Made by a program: the position numbers and the translations under genes
Assembly: GCA_036003885.1 (NCBI GenBank)
Contig: DASYSA010000356.1
Coordinates: 1 to 17,555, forward strand
Length of the DNA: 17,555 bases
From: DASYSA01 sp036003885
GTDB taxonomy: Bacteria; Acidobacteriota; Blastocatellia; UBA7656
Direction of reading: 5' to 3'
The notes under the pieces: generated by a model
What the model was told of the DNA's origin: nothing
The model's database searches: none
The model's input: the letters and a program-made list of their open reading frames with translations, nothing else
Shown: positions 1-8,506 of the stretch, piece after piece
Numbering within the stretch: the stretch's first letter is position 1
Layout of the letters: each line of letters opens with the position of its first letter

Positions 1-321
1 ACGTTCGTTCGGTTGCTGCTTGCGGGTGGGCGGGCTCTTCGGAACGCTCAGCAAATCTAGTCCCCCCGTTCCTCCCACTTCAAGCTCAAGTTGTGCCTCC
101 TTTAGTTATTCGTTGGCCACTGGAGAAAAGAGCAGTTGTCCAGAGGAATCCAAGAAATTGGAGAATTTCCAAAAAAATGGACGGCTCTGTGACAAAAAGG
201 TGAGCGAGTAAGGCCGGGACGCCGAGAATACCGTTTGAATCGTGCCGGCTCAACGTCGGAATAGCAGTTGCAATTAAGTTACGGATTTCTCGCCAATTTA
301 CTCGAACGGGCGGAGTTAGGG
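1..321. other. Upstream stretch without a supported gene
   Basis: No convincing gene is visible here. Short open frames exist on both strands, but they are low in complexity, lack ribosome binding sites and resemble no family. No tRNA cloverleaf, strong terminator or good -35/-10 pair was recognised; TTGAAT at 235-240 has no matching -10 box at the right distance. No GG-N10-GC sigma-54 pattern was found. The region presumably contains the promoter of the kinase gene and the end of whatever lies to the left of the window. Confidence 0.5.
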
Positions 322-3300
322 ATGACGGACATATTGAGCAAGTCAAAGCTTGTCGCAGTCCTTGCGGTAACGGCTCTACTTGTCGTCATCGGAGCTCTGA
401 ATCTTCGCGACCGTTTGAGCTCCCCAGCGGTTCCGGTTCCCGATGACGGGGTCGAATGGGTGAATACCGCCGATGGCGTCCAGGCCAGATCCGTCTCCCC
501 GGATTCACCGGTTGCTCTTTATGTTCAGCCTGGTGACTACGTAAGGGCAGTTTTTTTCGTCAATGAGCGCGAAGTCGTGAACGGAGTCACGACGCTCAAA
601 TACGAGCGGATCACCCTGGTAGAGGAACTGGATCGCTACCTCGACCATCAGGGTGTAGATGGAGACGCCCGGTATGCAATAGAACATCAGGACCCCGTAC
701 TCCAGAGCATTAACGGTATTGCTGTTGGGCTTTACGACGCGGATTTCAGGATCGGCACGCGGCCGCAGGAGAGGGTTGGCTTCTATCTGGCGTTTGTTGG
801 ATTTGTTTATCTCGTTATCGGTCTGTTTGTCTTGTTCAAGCAGAGTCGCGCGGCTCTGACTTATCACTTTTTCGCCTGGTTTTTGATCTCATTTGTAGTC
901 TACTTCTATAGCTCCACTCGCGAGCTCATCCCATTCGACAAGCTTGTATACGCGCTTGACGGCGCTGCCCTGGCATTGCTGGCGCCTGTCTTCTTACACT
1001 TCTGCGCAAACTTCCCCTCGGGGCGAAACCTGTCGATGCGCTCGCGCCCGCCTGCCATCGTGTTGTACCTGCCGGCAGTTGCACTCATAGCTTTGAGCAT
1101 CGTTTGGCAGTTTAAGCTGCTCGGGTTCACCACCAGTCTGCGACTGGATCAACTGCGTAGCTGGCTCAACTGGTCCGAGGTTCTGCACTATGCGATCTTC
1201 TTCCTCGCGGGGAGCGCGCTGCTTGTGCGAACGTTCGTGCGGACGAAGAGCTCGCTGCTTCGGCAGCAGTTGAAGTGGATCATATGGGGGCTGGCTCTGT
1301 CAGTGGCGCCGTTTGTGGTCTTCTATGGCGTGCCGTTTCTGGCGGCTATGCGAATTACACTGATCATGAAGGCCCTTGGGTTCGGACCGTTGATATTGAT
1401 TCCGCTCTCCTTCGGCTACTCGATAGTGCGCTACCGTCTGATGGACGTCGATGTGATCGTGCGCCGAAGCTTCGTGCATGTGATGGCCACGATTGCGGTG
1501 GGTGCGATCTACATGGCGGTACTGCTCGGGGTTGGCAGCGTAGTCACTTTTATCTGGACGACCGCCGATCCGGCGGCGTGGACCACTCGCGTAGTGGTTG
1601 TTGTGTGTATGCTGGTCGTGGCAATGCTCTTCGCGCCGATCAAGAACAAGCTTCAGGTGTGGGCAGACCGATGGTTCTATGGAGAACGATACACGCTTCG
1701 GACCGGCCTTCAGGATTTCGGCAGAACTCTTGCGCAGACCACTGCATTGCCGCACTTGCTCGACTCTCTCGTGCGGCGACTGTCAGATATGTTATCGGTC
1801 CGGAAGATTGCGATCTTTATCGAGGAACCCGACTCGCCTTCAGGCTTTTCCCTGGCACATTTGTCCGGCATCGAAGGGGGTCTGACGCTGCCTGTTAGCA
1901 TAAAGAAGATAATTCGGATGCGTTCGATGGGGAGGGGGCTGATCACCGTAGAAGACATCCCAAAAACCGACCCAAGCCGTCAATCGGACCTGGACAAATT
2001 GAGTTCCCGGCCTGCGGTACCACTTCGGAAGTCCTGGCTGCCTCCGGTGCCGGGACAAGAAGGCGAAGATTCTCTTGGCAGAACGAGGGATGATCTTTAC
2101 TACTACGTGCCCTGCGTGGTGCGCGACCGGATGGTTGCGATTATAGGGATCGAAAGAGCGGCTTCAGGCGCGCTGCTCACAAGCGAGGATACTGATCTCC
2201 TGAGAGCGCTTTCGGGCTATGTCGCCGTCGCGATTGAAAACAGTCTTCTGTACGAATCGGAGATGGACAAGGCCGAAGAGCTCGCCCGACTGAAGGAGTT
2301 TTCGGAGAGCATTATAGAAAGCGTCAACGTCGGCATCCTTGTCGTGGATCGAGAGGGCAACATCACGACCTGGAACAACGCTCTGGAAGAGATCCTGGGC
2401 ATCACCCGCGGTCGAGCCCTTGGCGAGAACATTCGCCAGGTGTTCGATGCCGACCTGATTGAGACAATTCAAAATGTGGTCGGACGGGATGACTGGGCGC
2501 TTCCGGATGCGCGGCATATTTACAAGTTCAACGCGGCAACCGAAGACGGGCGCCCTCTCACTCTGAACATATCGCTGGCGCCTTTTGAAGCCGCGCGAGG
2601 TGTAGTGATCGGTACGCTTATCGTGATCGAGAATGTCACCGAACGGGTTCAACTCGAGCAACAGCTGCTGCAGCGCGAGAAGCTGTCCTCGATCGGTCTG
2701 CTGGCGGCCGGAGTGGCTCATGAAGTCAACACTCCGCTGGCAGGTATTTCTTCCTACGCGCAGATGCTCTTGAAGCAGATCTCGGAGGATGACCCGAAAC
2801 GCACATTGCTGGAGAAGATTCGGGTGCAGACGCTGAGGGCGTCGGGGATTGTCAACAATCTGCTGAACTTCTCGCGAACCGGCGACGCTCAGTTCCGCGA
2901 CGTAGACATCAACCGCGTACTGGAGGACACGCTCCAGTTACTCGAGCCTCAGTTGCGCAATACTTCCATCGAGCTTGTTAGACGCTATGACGAGAATCTG
3001 CCGGCGGCTTACGGAAGCGTATCCAAGCTGCAGCAGGTCTTCATGAACCTGATTCTGAACGCGCGCGACGCCATGCACGGGGGCGGGCGTCTCACGATCG
3101 AGACCCGGGTGGTAGATACTTCCGCGGTAATTGAATTGAGGGACACGGGAGTCGGAATAGCACCCGAGAACATAGCGCGGATCTACGACCCATTCTTCAC
3201 GACCAAGGAAGTGGGCCAGGGGACGGGTCTCGGGCTCGCTCTCTCCTACGGCATAATCCAGGAGCACAGCGGGCGCATTTTCGTGGATAGCCGTCCGGGA

Positions 3301-3369
3301 GAAGGTGCACACTTCACCATCAAGCTGCCCGCGGCTTTCACCCGCCACATGCAGGTGGCCAGCGACTAG
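322..3369 (+). CDS. Polytopic PDZ-like/GAF/PAS sensor histidine kinase
   Basis: Membrane sensor kinase of a two-component system (1015 aa) that autophosphorylates on histidine and should pass the phosphate to the regulator encoded next. After TM1 (about 10-28) comes an extracytoplasmic PDZ-like stretch (about 40-145, with DGV..., SPV and PGD motifs). About nine more hydrophobic segments follow to residue 440. The cytoplasmic part has a probable GAF domain (465-650), a PAS domain (659-780), a HisKA domain with H-box AHEVNTPLAG (His800), and a HATPase domain with N-box Asn909/Asn913, DTGVGI from Asp941, DPFFTTK and GTGLGLALS. The start ATG at 322 is chosen because GGAG at 312-315 sits six bases upstream; an in-frame TTG at 268 would add 18 residues without a good ribosome binding site. 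The architecture recalls PilS-type kinases by context, but these have fewer membrane segments. The kinase assignment is firm; the signal and the PDZ and GAF calls are less certain. Confidence 0.95.
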   Translation: MTDILSKSKLVAVLAVTALLVVIGALNLRDRLSSPAVPVPDDGVEWVNTADGVQARSVSPDSPVALYVQPGDYVRAVFFVNEREVVNGVTTLKYERITLVEELDRYLDHQGVDGDARYAIEHQDPVLQSINGIAVGLYDADFRIGTRPQERVGFYLAFVGFVYLVIGLFVLFKQSRAALTYHFFAWFLISFVVYFYSSTRELIPFDKLVYALDGAALALLAPVFLHFCANFPSGRNLSMRSRPPAIVLYLPAVALIALSIVWQFKLLGFTTSLRLDQLRSWLNWSEVLHYAIFFLAGSALLVRTFVRTKSSLLRQQLKWIIWGLALSVAPFVVFYGVPFLAAMRITLIMKALGFGPLILIPLSFGYSIVRYRLMDVDVIVRRSFVHVMATIAVGAIYMAVLLGVGSVVTFIWTTADPAAWTTRVVVVVCMLVVAMLFAPIKNKLQVWADRWFYGERYTLRTGLQDFGRTLAQTTALPHLLDSLVRRLSDMLSVRKIAIFIEEPDSPSGFSLAHLSGIEGGLTLPVSIKKIIRMRSMGRGLITVEDIPKTDPSRQSDLDKLSSRPAVPLRKSWLPPVPGQEGEDSLGRTRDDLYYYVPCVVRDRMVAIIGIERAASGALLTSEDTDLLRALSGYVAVAIENSLLYESEMDKAEELARLKEFSESIIESVNVGILVVDREGNITTWNNALEEILGITRGRALGENIRQVFDADLIETIQNVVGRDDWALPDARHIYKFNAATEDGRPLTLNISLAPFEAARGVVIGTLIVIENVTERVQLEQQLLQREKLSSIGLLAAGVAHEVNTPLAGISSYAQMLLKQISEDDPKRTLLEKIRVQTLRASGIVNNLLNFSRTGDAQFRDVDINRVLEDTLQLLEPQLRNTSIELVRRYDENLPAAYGSVSKLQQVFMNLILNARDAMHGGGRLTIETRVVDTSAVIELRDTGVGIAPENIARIYDPFFTTKEVGQGTGLGLALSYGIIQEHSGRIFVDSRPGEGAHFTIKLPAAFTRHMQVASD

Positions 3370-3414
3370 TCCTTCCTCGATCACACTGATGCCGAAAAAG
3401 TGAATCGTTGTATG

Positions 3415-3438
3415 GCCTGGCAGCTTATCAACCCAGGC
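3415..3438. other. Short inverted repeat between kinase and regulator genes
   Basis: GCCTGG (3415-3420) and CCAGGC (3433-3438) form 6-bp arms around a 12-base loop in the 86-base gap between the kinase and regulator genes. It lies 17 bases before the regulator start, has no following T-run, and so does not look like an intrinsic terminator. It could tune translation or processing of the two-gene transcript, or be chance. Confidence 0.3.
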
Positions 3439-3455
3439 TGTAGCATTTCTAATGT

Positions 3456-4856
3456 ATGGGAAAAAAGGGAAACATCCTCGTCGTCGAAGATGAGGAGGTC
3501 ATGCGTGACGTTCTCGGGACGCTTCTGGTTCCGGAAGGCTACCAGGTCGACTTCGCAAAGACCGGCGAGGAGGGTCTCGACAAATTTCAGCAGCGGCCAT
3601 TCGACCTTATTCTGCTCGATGTCTCGATGCCCGGAATGGGAGGGCTGCGGACCCTTGAAGAGCTGCTCAAAGTTGATGCTGAGACGGTCGTCATAATGAT
3701 CACCGCCTACGCGACGTTCGATACCGCCATCTCCGCATGGCAGCGCGGAGCCTTCAACTGCATCGAGAAACCCTTCGACAACAAAGAGATTCTAGGGCTG
3801 ATCTCGGCCGGCATTCGCAGGAGGCGCAAGGACGAAGAGCGGCGGGCCCTCAGGCAGACGCTCAAGCGGAGCACCGAGAGCAAGGAGATCATCGCCCGAA
3901 GCGAGAAGATGCTCGACATACTCGCCTTCGTGGAGCAGGTTGCTCCCGCGCGTACCACCGTCCTGATAACGGGCGAGAGCGGGACCGGCAAGGAGTTGAT
4001 CGCCCGCGCCATACACAATCAGAGCCAGCGGGCCGACAAGGCATTCGTTACTGTGAACTCCGCAAACCTTCCCACCGAGTTGCTGGAGTCGGAGTTGTTT
4101 GGACACATTCGCGGCGCGTTTACAGGAGCGCTCGCGGCTAAAAAGGGCTACTTCGAAGTTGCCGACGGCGGCTCGATCTTTCTCGACGAGATTGGAACGA
4201 TTTCGATAGAGACGCAAGCAAAACTGCTTCGGGTAATCCAGGAGCGCGATTTCACTCCGCTCGGCGATACAACTCGGCGGCAGGTTGACGTCCGCATCAT
4301 TGCCGCCACCAATGTCGATCTAAAGCAGGCCGTTGAGGAAGGCGCCTTCCGCGAAGACCTGTTCTATCGCCTCAACGTGATTCAGATAGGCCTGCCTACT
4401 CTCCGCGACCGCCGCAGCGACGTTCTCCCCCTCGCTCAACATTTCATTCGCAAGTATGCGGCCGAGAACGGGCGCCACATCACCGATCAACTCTCGGCCG
4501 AGGTCTTGTCTCTGCTCGAGGCCTACCACTGGCCAGGTAACGTCCGCGAGCTCGAGAATGTCATCGAGCGGGCCGTCATCGTCGCACAGGGCGACCACAT
4601 CCAGCGTGCGGACCTGCGAGATGAGATCCTCAATCCTCAGCAGCCCACGGCTCACGGCGGGGGACAGGGCGTGGCAACTCAGATCGACATATCCGGTGGG
4701 ATCTCGTTCTACGATGAAGTGAATCGGTTCCAGATTGAGCTCATCCGGCGCGCGCTTGAGATCACCGGCGGCCACCAGTCGCGTGCGGCGAGACTCCTGG
4801 GTATGAACACCACCACTCTCAATAGCAAGATCAGGTACTACAACATCCGACCGTGA
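3456..4856 (+). CDS. Sigma-54-dependent NtrC/PilR-type response regulator
   Basis: Cytoplasmic transcription activator (466 aa) that remodels sigma-54 RNA polymerase by ATP hydrolysis. The receiver domain (about 5-120) has the acidic pair Glu11/Asp12, phospho-acceptor Asp55 in LLDVSMPG, Thr83 and Lys105. The AAA+ domain (about 145-385) has Walker A GESGTGKE (173-180), the sigma-54-contacting loop GAFTGA (220-225), Walker B FLDEIG (242-247), an arginine-finger region around 315-320 and the WPGNVRELENV motif (359-369). A Fis-type helix-turn-helix closes the protein (427-466, RAARLLGMNTTTL). Length and domain order are typical of the family. It lies 86 bases after the kinase gene on the same strand, so it is the likely partner. 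The ribosome binding site before ATG 3456 is weak, but the start matches the beginning of the receiver domain. A sigma-54 promoter before the minor-pilin operon in this window is a plausible target, which would make this a PilR-like protein; that link is inferred. Confidence 0.97.
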   Translation: MGKKGNILVVEDEEVMRDVLGTLLVPEGYQVDFAKTGEEGLDKFQQRPFDLILLDVSMPGMGGLRTLEELLKVDAETVVIMITAYATFDTAISAWQRGAFNCIEKPFDNKEILGLISAGIRRRRKDEERRALRQTLKRSTESKEIIARSEKMLDILAFVEQVAPARTTVLITGESGTGKELIARAIHNQSQRADKAFVTVNSANLPTELLESELFGHIRGAFTGALAAKKGYFEVADGGSIFLDEIGTISIETQAKLLRVIQERDFTPLGDTTRRQVDVRIIAATNVDLKQAVEEGAFREDLFYRLNVIQIGLPTLRDRRSDVLPLAQHFIRKYAAENGRHITDQLSAEVLSLLEAYHWPGNVRELENVIERAVIVAQGDHIQRADLRDEILNPQQPTAHGGGQGVATQIDISGGISFYDEVNRFQIELIRRALEITGGHQSRAARLLGMNTTTLNSKIRYYNIRP

Positions 4857-4865
4857 GGGTAAGAG

Positions 4866-5050
4866 TAGGAGAGTGGGGGAAGGGGAGAAAGGGAGAGTGG
4901 GAGAATGGGAGAGCGCTGCTAATCGCATTTCGCAGTTTCGTCCGCGCTCAGAGACAGTTAAAAGGCGATAAGATTTGAAGGTGGACTGGAGGCGCTAGCC
5001 CGCCATTCTCCCACTCTCCCACTCCCCCATTCCCTCTCTCCCCTTCGCAC
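4866..5050. repeat. Purine/pyrimidine-rich inverted repeat between convergent genes
   Basis: The + strand is almost pure G/A at 4866-4914 and almost pure C/T at 5003-5044. A perfect 18-bp inverted match joins 4891-4908 with 5003-5020, across a 94-base spacer. The left arm is built of 8-base units (GGGAGAGT, GGGAGAAT, GGGAGAGC) and the right arm is the complement of similar units. The whole element fills the gap between the regulator gene and the convergent protease gene. A transcript from either side could fold into a long hairpin, so it may act as a two-way transcription end or RNA-stabilising structure. There is no clear T-run, so a standard intrinsic terminator is not claimed. Confidence 0.75.
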
Positions 5051-5057
5051 AAGAAGC

Positions 5058-7655
5058 TCACAATCGCAGAATGAAAGGAAGCGATCGCTCGCCATTCTCA
5101 ATAACCACGATCTGATTGTCGGCGCCTACCGAAAGATTCAGCTTTTTTGCCTTGAGCTTGAGCTTGAGCGAGTTGGATGTTGCATCGAATATGAACTCCC
5201 GATCGATCACCTTGCCGTTTATTTCCACGCGCGCGGCCGCCGTGAACTGGCTTCCCTGTATGGTCAGCGTCTTCTTTACGTAACCCACCGTGTTGACGAT
5301 CGGGACCTTGATCGGAGGCGGATCAACAACTGCGTCCGCAATGTTGTAGATCACCAGAGCGAAATCCTGATCCAAATCAATAGCGTTGCCGGGCACGCCG
5401 TCGCTCGAAATGTTTGCCGCGCGCACTGTGATTGTGAAGTTCCCCTGAGCTCCGGCAGGCAGGAAATCGGGCGAAAGATAGATCGCTTCGATGTTGTTGG
5501 TTCTGTCGGGCGCGCCTCCCGCAACGCTGAACTGACCGGAGAAGTTGTTGCCGCGGTAGATGGTCGTGTCTCCAACTTTCAGTTCGAGGTCGAGATCGTT
5601 AGCCAGCGCCGGCCCTGCAAGCATGCCGGGTGCGTCGGTCCAGGCTAGCGTCACCCTGAGCGGCTGAGTTCGATCTGCAAGCGAACCACGAATCTCGAAG
5701 GTTTGCCCGCTGTCACTGAAGATCTTAGTCTGATCTATCAGTGTTCGCTTTCTGTTATCGAATGCGCGAGCAAGATTGACCAGTCCCCACCCTTGTCGCT
5801 CGGCGGGGAGATTGCCGGAAGCGTTGTCGCCGGTCAGGTACGAGGCCGAGTTTGTGAGAAAGGCTTTGAACATCGCCGGCGAGGGCATTCGACCGTCTCC
5901 CAGGAGATTGTGCTGGACGAAGTACCTGGAGAGCAGCGAGGCCGCGCCCGAAACGTGAGGGGCGGCCATACTGGTGCCCGATGACCACGTAAAGAGTCTC
6001 TGCCCTGGTGGCTGATAGATCGGGATGCCCGGACAGAGCCCGCTGGCATTGAAAAGATCAGCCTGAGAGGCAGAACCATATATGTGACTGCCCGGCGCAG
6101 AGATATCCGGTTTGGCGCGGAAGTCGCGCGTAGGCCCTCCCGATGAATATCTCAAGATGTCGAGCGCGCTGTCCGCACCGTCGGGACCGATCGCTCCCAT
6201 GCCATCCAGGTCGCAGGAATCCCAGCCCGCCGGCCGGAAGTTCTCACTGGCTGCCACCGTTATCACGTTCTTGGCGGTTCCCGGCGAGCTTATGTGACCC
6301 CCGGGTCCGCTGTTTCCTGCCGAGAAGACGAAGAGCATCTGCTGATTTCCAGCCACGCCGGGCTGAGCGTCACGCGCCAGCGCGTCGTATTCCTGCGCAA
6401 CCACATCGTAGTCTCCGGCCCCATTGCCCCAACTGTTATTTGATATTCGAGCACCCGCTGCGTAAGCCGCTGACGCAACTGAACTGAAATGAAGATTGAA
6501 CGGCAAGCCCCCGGTCGCGCTGAATATCCGGGATACTCCCAACCGAGTAAAAGGATCCACACCCAGGCCGAATAAGTAGCCGGCCTCGTCCGTGTTTCCA
6601 CTCCCACCAGATCCGCAAGCGATGGACGCCACAAGACTACCGTGCCCCCTGCGATCATCAGCGCTGTCACTCGCATAGTTTATGTAATATGCGACGCGGC
6701 TATTGCCCAGGCTGTCCCGAAAGTCGGGATGTACAAGGTTCGACAAGGTGGAGCCGCGATCCAGGCCCGAGTCGGCGAAGTCAATCAGAGTACTGGACTG
6801 AGTGTTCAGGCCTCCGGATTGTAACCAAGCGAGATAACCAGGGCCAACCGGCTCCATGCCGTTGCCGGTGAGGTTCGACGCCGCTATCTGCGCGCCACGC
6901 TCGTCGTGAAGCTGGCCAACAAAGGTCGGTCCCAGGAACAGCACTTCATCGAAGCTTGCGATTGGCAAGAGCTGCGCAATCGGCAACGTTACAGAGAGAA
7001 CAACGAACTTGAGAAATCGCCTCGGCTCATGACTGATAGCAAGCGCGTGCGAGGTGATGTATTCAAGAGTCGCAGTGTTCTCGGGTGAATCGAGCAACTC
7101 GATGTCTACATTCGCGACGCCATTTGCCGCTTGTAGCTGTCCGTCGTCGAGCCTTGGATCTATCTTCAGAATCGGATCCAGGCGTTTCATCCACCTTATC
7201 GGATGTGTCTCGTCCGCAGTCTGGCCGCCGTGGTAGGTGGAAAGCAGCTTAATCTGTCTGGCGGTGGCACGCACGACGTAGGCGTTGTTTGGGATAAAGC
7301 CCGCTATCTCGGCGCCAGTGGCATTGAGCCTCTCGATCCACTCTCTCCTGATCGGGCCGGCGAATTGGACTACCCGAAGCTGCCTGGATGCGCCGCCGGC
7401 AGCTCCCGGGCTTACGAGAAGGCTGGTGTCCGCCTCTACTGTGTCCAAATCGGCACGGGTGCGCGTGTCGATCACTCCGCGCGTAAACCTGATCAGATTC
7501 GGATTCGTCGCGAGATCATTGGGCAAGTAGGTCTTGACGGCGTTCTGGATACTCGGCGCGCTGGTCACCCTCCGGGGCGCGGCCCAACACAGGATCGCCG
7601 TTACAGCGACCCCGGCCAATAAGAATCTGATCCATTGTGAATTCGGCTGATTCAT
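5058..7655 (-). CDS. Secreted subtilisin-like (S8) serine protease
   Basis: Exported serine endopeptidase (865 aa). A signal sequence or anchor lies at about 8-33 (basic start, hydrophobic core, then SAP). Residues 90-250 resemble a propeptide that would be removed on activation. The S8 catalytic core spans about 285-600: Asp295 in DSG, His338 in GHGSLVAS, oxyanion Asn448 in SAGNSGPGG, and nucleophile Ser562 in SSGTSMAAPHVSG. All four key residues are present. A beta-sandwich, P/PPC-like region (about 640-770) follows, and the last 90 residues look like an IPT/TIG-type immunoglobulin fold that could help surface binding. It is transcribed divergently from the glycine-zipper gene and convergently with the response regulator. 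Substrate is unknown; extracellular protein degradation is the likely role. The catalytic call is firm; the C-terminal domain names are pattern-based. Confidence 0.96.
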   Translation of the reverse strand: MNQPNSQWIRFLLAGVAVTAILCWAAPRRVTSAPSIQNAVKTYLPNDLATNPNLIRFTRGVIDTRTRADLDTVEADTSLLVSPGAAGGASRQLRVVQFAGPIRREWIERLNATGAEIAGFIPNNAYVVRATARQIKLLSTYHGGQTADETHPIRWMKRLDPILKIDPRLDDGQLQAANGVANVDIELLDSPENTATLEYITSHALAISHEPRRFLKFVVLSVTLPIAQLLPIASFDEVLFLGPTFVGQLHDERGAQIAASNLTGNGMEPVGPGYLAWLQSGGLNTQSSTLIDFADSGLDRGSTLSNLVHPDFRDSLGNSRVAYYINYASDSADDRRGHGSLVASIACGSGGSGNTDEAGYLFGLGVDPFTRLGVSRIFSATGGLPFNLHFSSVASAAYAAGARISNNSWGNGAGDYDVVAQEYDALARDAQPGVAGNQQMLFVFSAGNSGPGGHISSPGTAKNVITVAASENFRPAGWDSCDLDGMGAIGPDGADSALDILRYSSGGPTRDFRAKPDISAPGSHIYGSASQADLFNASGLCPGIPIYQPPGQRLFTWSSGTSMAAPHVSGAASLLSRYFVQHNLLGDGRMPSPAMFKAFLTNSASYLTGDNASGNLPAERQGWGLVNLARAFDNRKRTLIDQTKIFSDSGQTFEIRGSLADRTQPLRVTLAWTDAPGMLAGPALANDLDLELKVGDTTIYRGNNFSGQFSVAGGAPDRTNNIEAIYLSPDFLPAGAQGNFTITVRAANISSDGVPGNAIDLDQDFALVIYNIADAVVDPPPIKVPIVNTVGYVKKTLTIQGSQFTAAARVEINGKVIDREFIFDATSNSLKLKLKAKKLNLSVGADNQIVVIENGERSLPFILRL

Positions 7656-7664
7656 CGTAAAGCT

Positions 7665-7685
7665 GCCTTAAAGGTATCTTAAGGC
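7665..7685 (-). promoter_or_regulatory. Inverted repeat overlapping protease ribosome binding site
   Basis: GCCTTAA (7665-7671) and TTAAGGC (7679-7685) are perfect 7-bp arms with a 7-base loop, just before the protease ATG at 7655. The only Shine-Dalgarno-like bases in this leader (AAGG read on the minus strand, about 10 bases before the start) lie inside one arm. Folding in RNA could hide the ribosome site; as DNA it could be an operator. Function is inferred. Confidence 0.45.
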
Positions 7686-7740
7686 ATCGGGGGGGTGCTA
7701 CGGGGAGGCCACCCTTGTTCAAAAGCCGAACAGGTTAGCG

Positions 7741-7746
7741 ATTATA
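7741..7746 (-). promoter_or_regulatory. Probable -10 box for the protease gene
   Basis: Read on the minus strand this is a perfect TATAAT. About 18 bases upstream is TGGCAA, which matches a -35 box in only three of six positions. Transcription would begin near 7734 and give a leader of about 80 bases containing the inverted repeat at 7665-7685. The -10 match is good, but the weak -35 box keeps confidence moderate. Confidence 0.45.
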
Positions 7747-7763
7747 GCGGCCGGTTCCCGCTT

Positions 7764-7790
7764 TTGCCAGCTTGAACGATGTATTATCAT
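7764..7790 (+). promoter_or_regulatory. Weak candidate promoter for glycine-zipper gene
   Basis: TTGCCA (7764-7769) and TATCAT (7785-7790) are separated by 15 bases, a shorter gap than the usual 16-18. An overlapping TATTAT at 7782-7787 has no -35 partner. This is the best pair found in the divergent region before the gene starting at 7820, but it is only suggestive. Confidence 0.25.
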
Positions 7791-7819
7791 GAAGCATTAC
7801 TACTTAGAAGGAGGGCGCG

Positions 7820-8497
7820 ATGAAACCGCTTATGGTGAAACCAATCTCACTCATGTGTGCCGGAGTGTTACTTGTCGTTATGTTGCCGCTTCTGTCGCAA
7901 CCTGATTCGCAGATGTGCTTGACGGCCGAGGCCCAGACCAGGCGGAGAACACTCGCGCGACCGACCTACACGGATACCAGGGTCATACCAGTGGGTACCA
8001 ATCTGAGGGTGCGGCTCAACCGCGGACTCTCGAGCAAGGAGGCACGTGCTGGAGACCGCTTCACCGCCGACATTGTAACCCCGAGCCGTTACGAAGGTGC
8101 TGTAGTCGCCGGGCACGTCAGCTCGATAAGAAAGTCGGGCCGCGTCGAGGGACGGACAAGTATAGCGCTGTCGTTTGACTCGATTCAGTTGCGCGATGGG
8201 CGGAAGGCAACAATGCACGGCCAACTGATCCGTTTGTACGATGGAAACTCTTCTACGCAGGTCGACGAAGAAGGAAACGCTCAATCGGGCGGCCGGGGAA
8301 AGCAGACGCTCAAGCGAAGCGGCATCGGCGCCGTTGCAGGAGCAGTTGTGGGCGGTTTGATTGGCGGAGGTAAGGGCGCTGCGGCGGGCTTGATCATTGG
8401 CGGAGCCGCCGGGGCGGGATCGATCGCGGTTCAAGGCAGCAAAGAGTTGCGGCTGGAACCGGGAACCGAGATGCTTGTGCGCGTCACGCGCAGGTGA
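7820..8497 (+). CDS. Secreted glycine-zipper protein of unknown function
   Basis: Envelope protein of 225 aa. The signal peptide has a hydrophobic core at about 10-27 and a likely cleavage after AEA (residue 38). The middle (about 55-140) is a small beta-rich domain starting IPVGTNLRVRLNRGLSSKEARAGD, a pattern I associate with secreted acidobacterial proteins. Residues 168-201 form a glycine zipper with regularly spaced Gly in a hydrophobic helix, GAVAGAVVGGLIGGGKGAAAG in outline; such segments pack in or against membranes. The start is well supported by AAGGAGGG at 7808-7815, five bases from the ATG. It diverges from the S8 protease gene and ends nine bases from the end of the convergent DUF1573 gene. 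A structural or membrane-associated role is likely; no enzymatic motif is seen. Confidence 0.88.
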   Translation: MKPLMVKPISLMCAGVLLVVMLPLLSQPDSQMCLTAEAQTRRRTLARPTYTDTRVIPVGTNLRVRLNRGLSSKEARAGDRFTADIVTPSRYEGAVVAGHVSSIRKSGRVEGRTSIALSFDSIQLRDGRKATMHGQLIRLYDGNSSTQVDEEGNAQSGGRGKQTLKRSGIGAVAGAVVGGLIGGGKGAAAGLIIGGAAGAGSIAVQGSKELRLEPGTEMLVRVTRR

Positions 8498-8506
8498 ACG
8501 CCGCGG

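Noticed and set aside
20..211. A 63-codon open frame at the left end
   Set aside because: TTG start, no ribosome site, low-complexity Ser/Pro/Lys translation and no visible homology.
1..321. Sigma-54 promoter for the kinase-regulator pair (autoregulation)
   Set aside because: No GG-N10-GC pattern with TGGCA and TTGC boxes was found upstream of the kinase start, nor in the gap at 3370-3455.
1275..1898. A 207-codon open frame on the plus strand inside the kinase gene
   Set aside because: It lies in another frame of a clear kinase membrane and GAF region and its translation has no family resemblance or plausible start.
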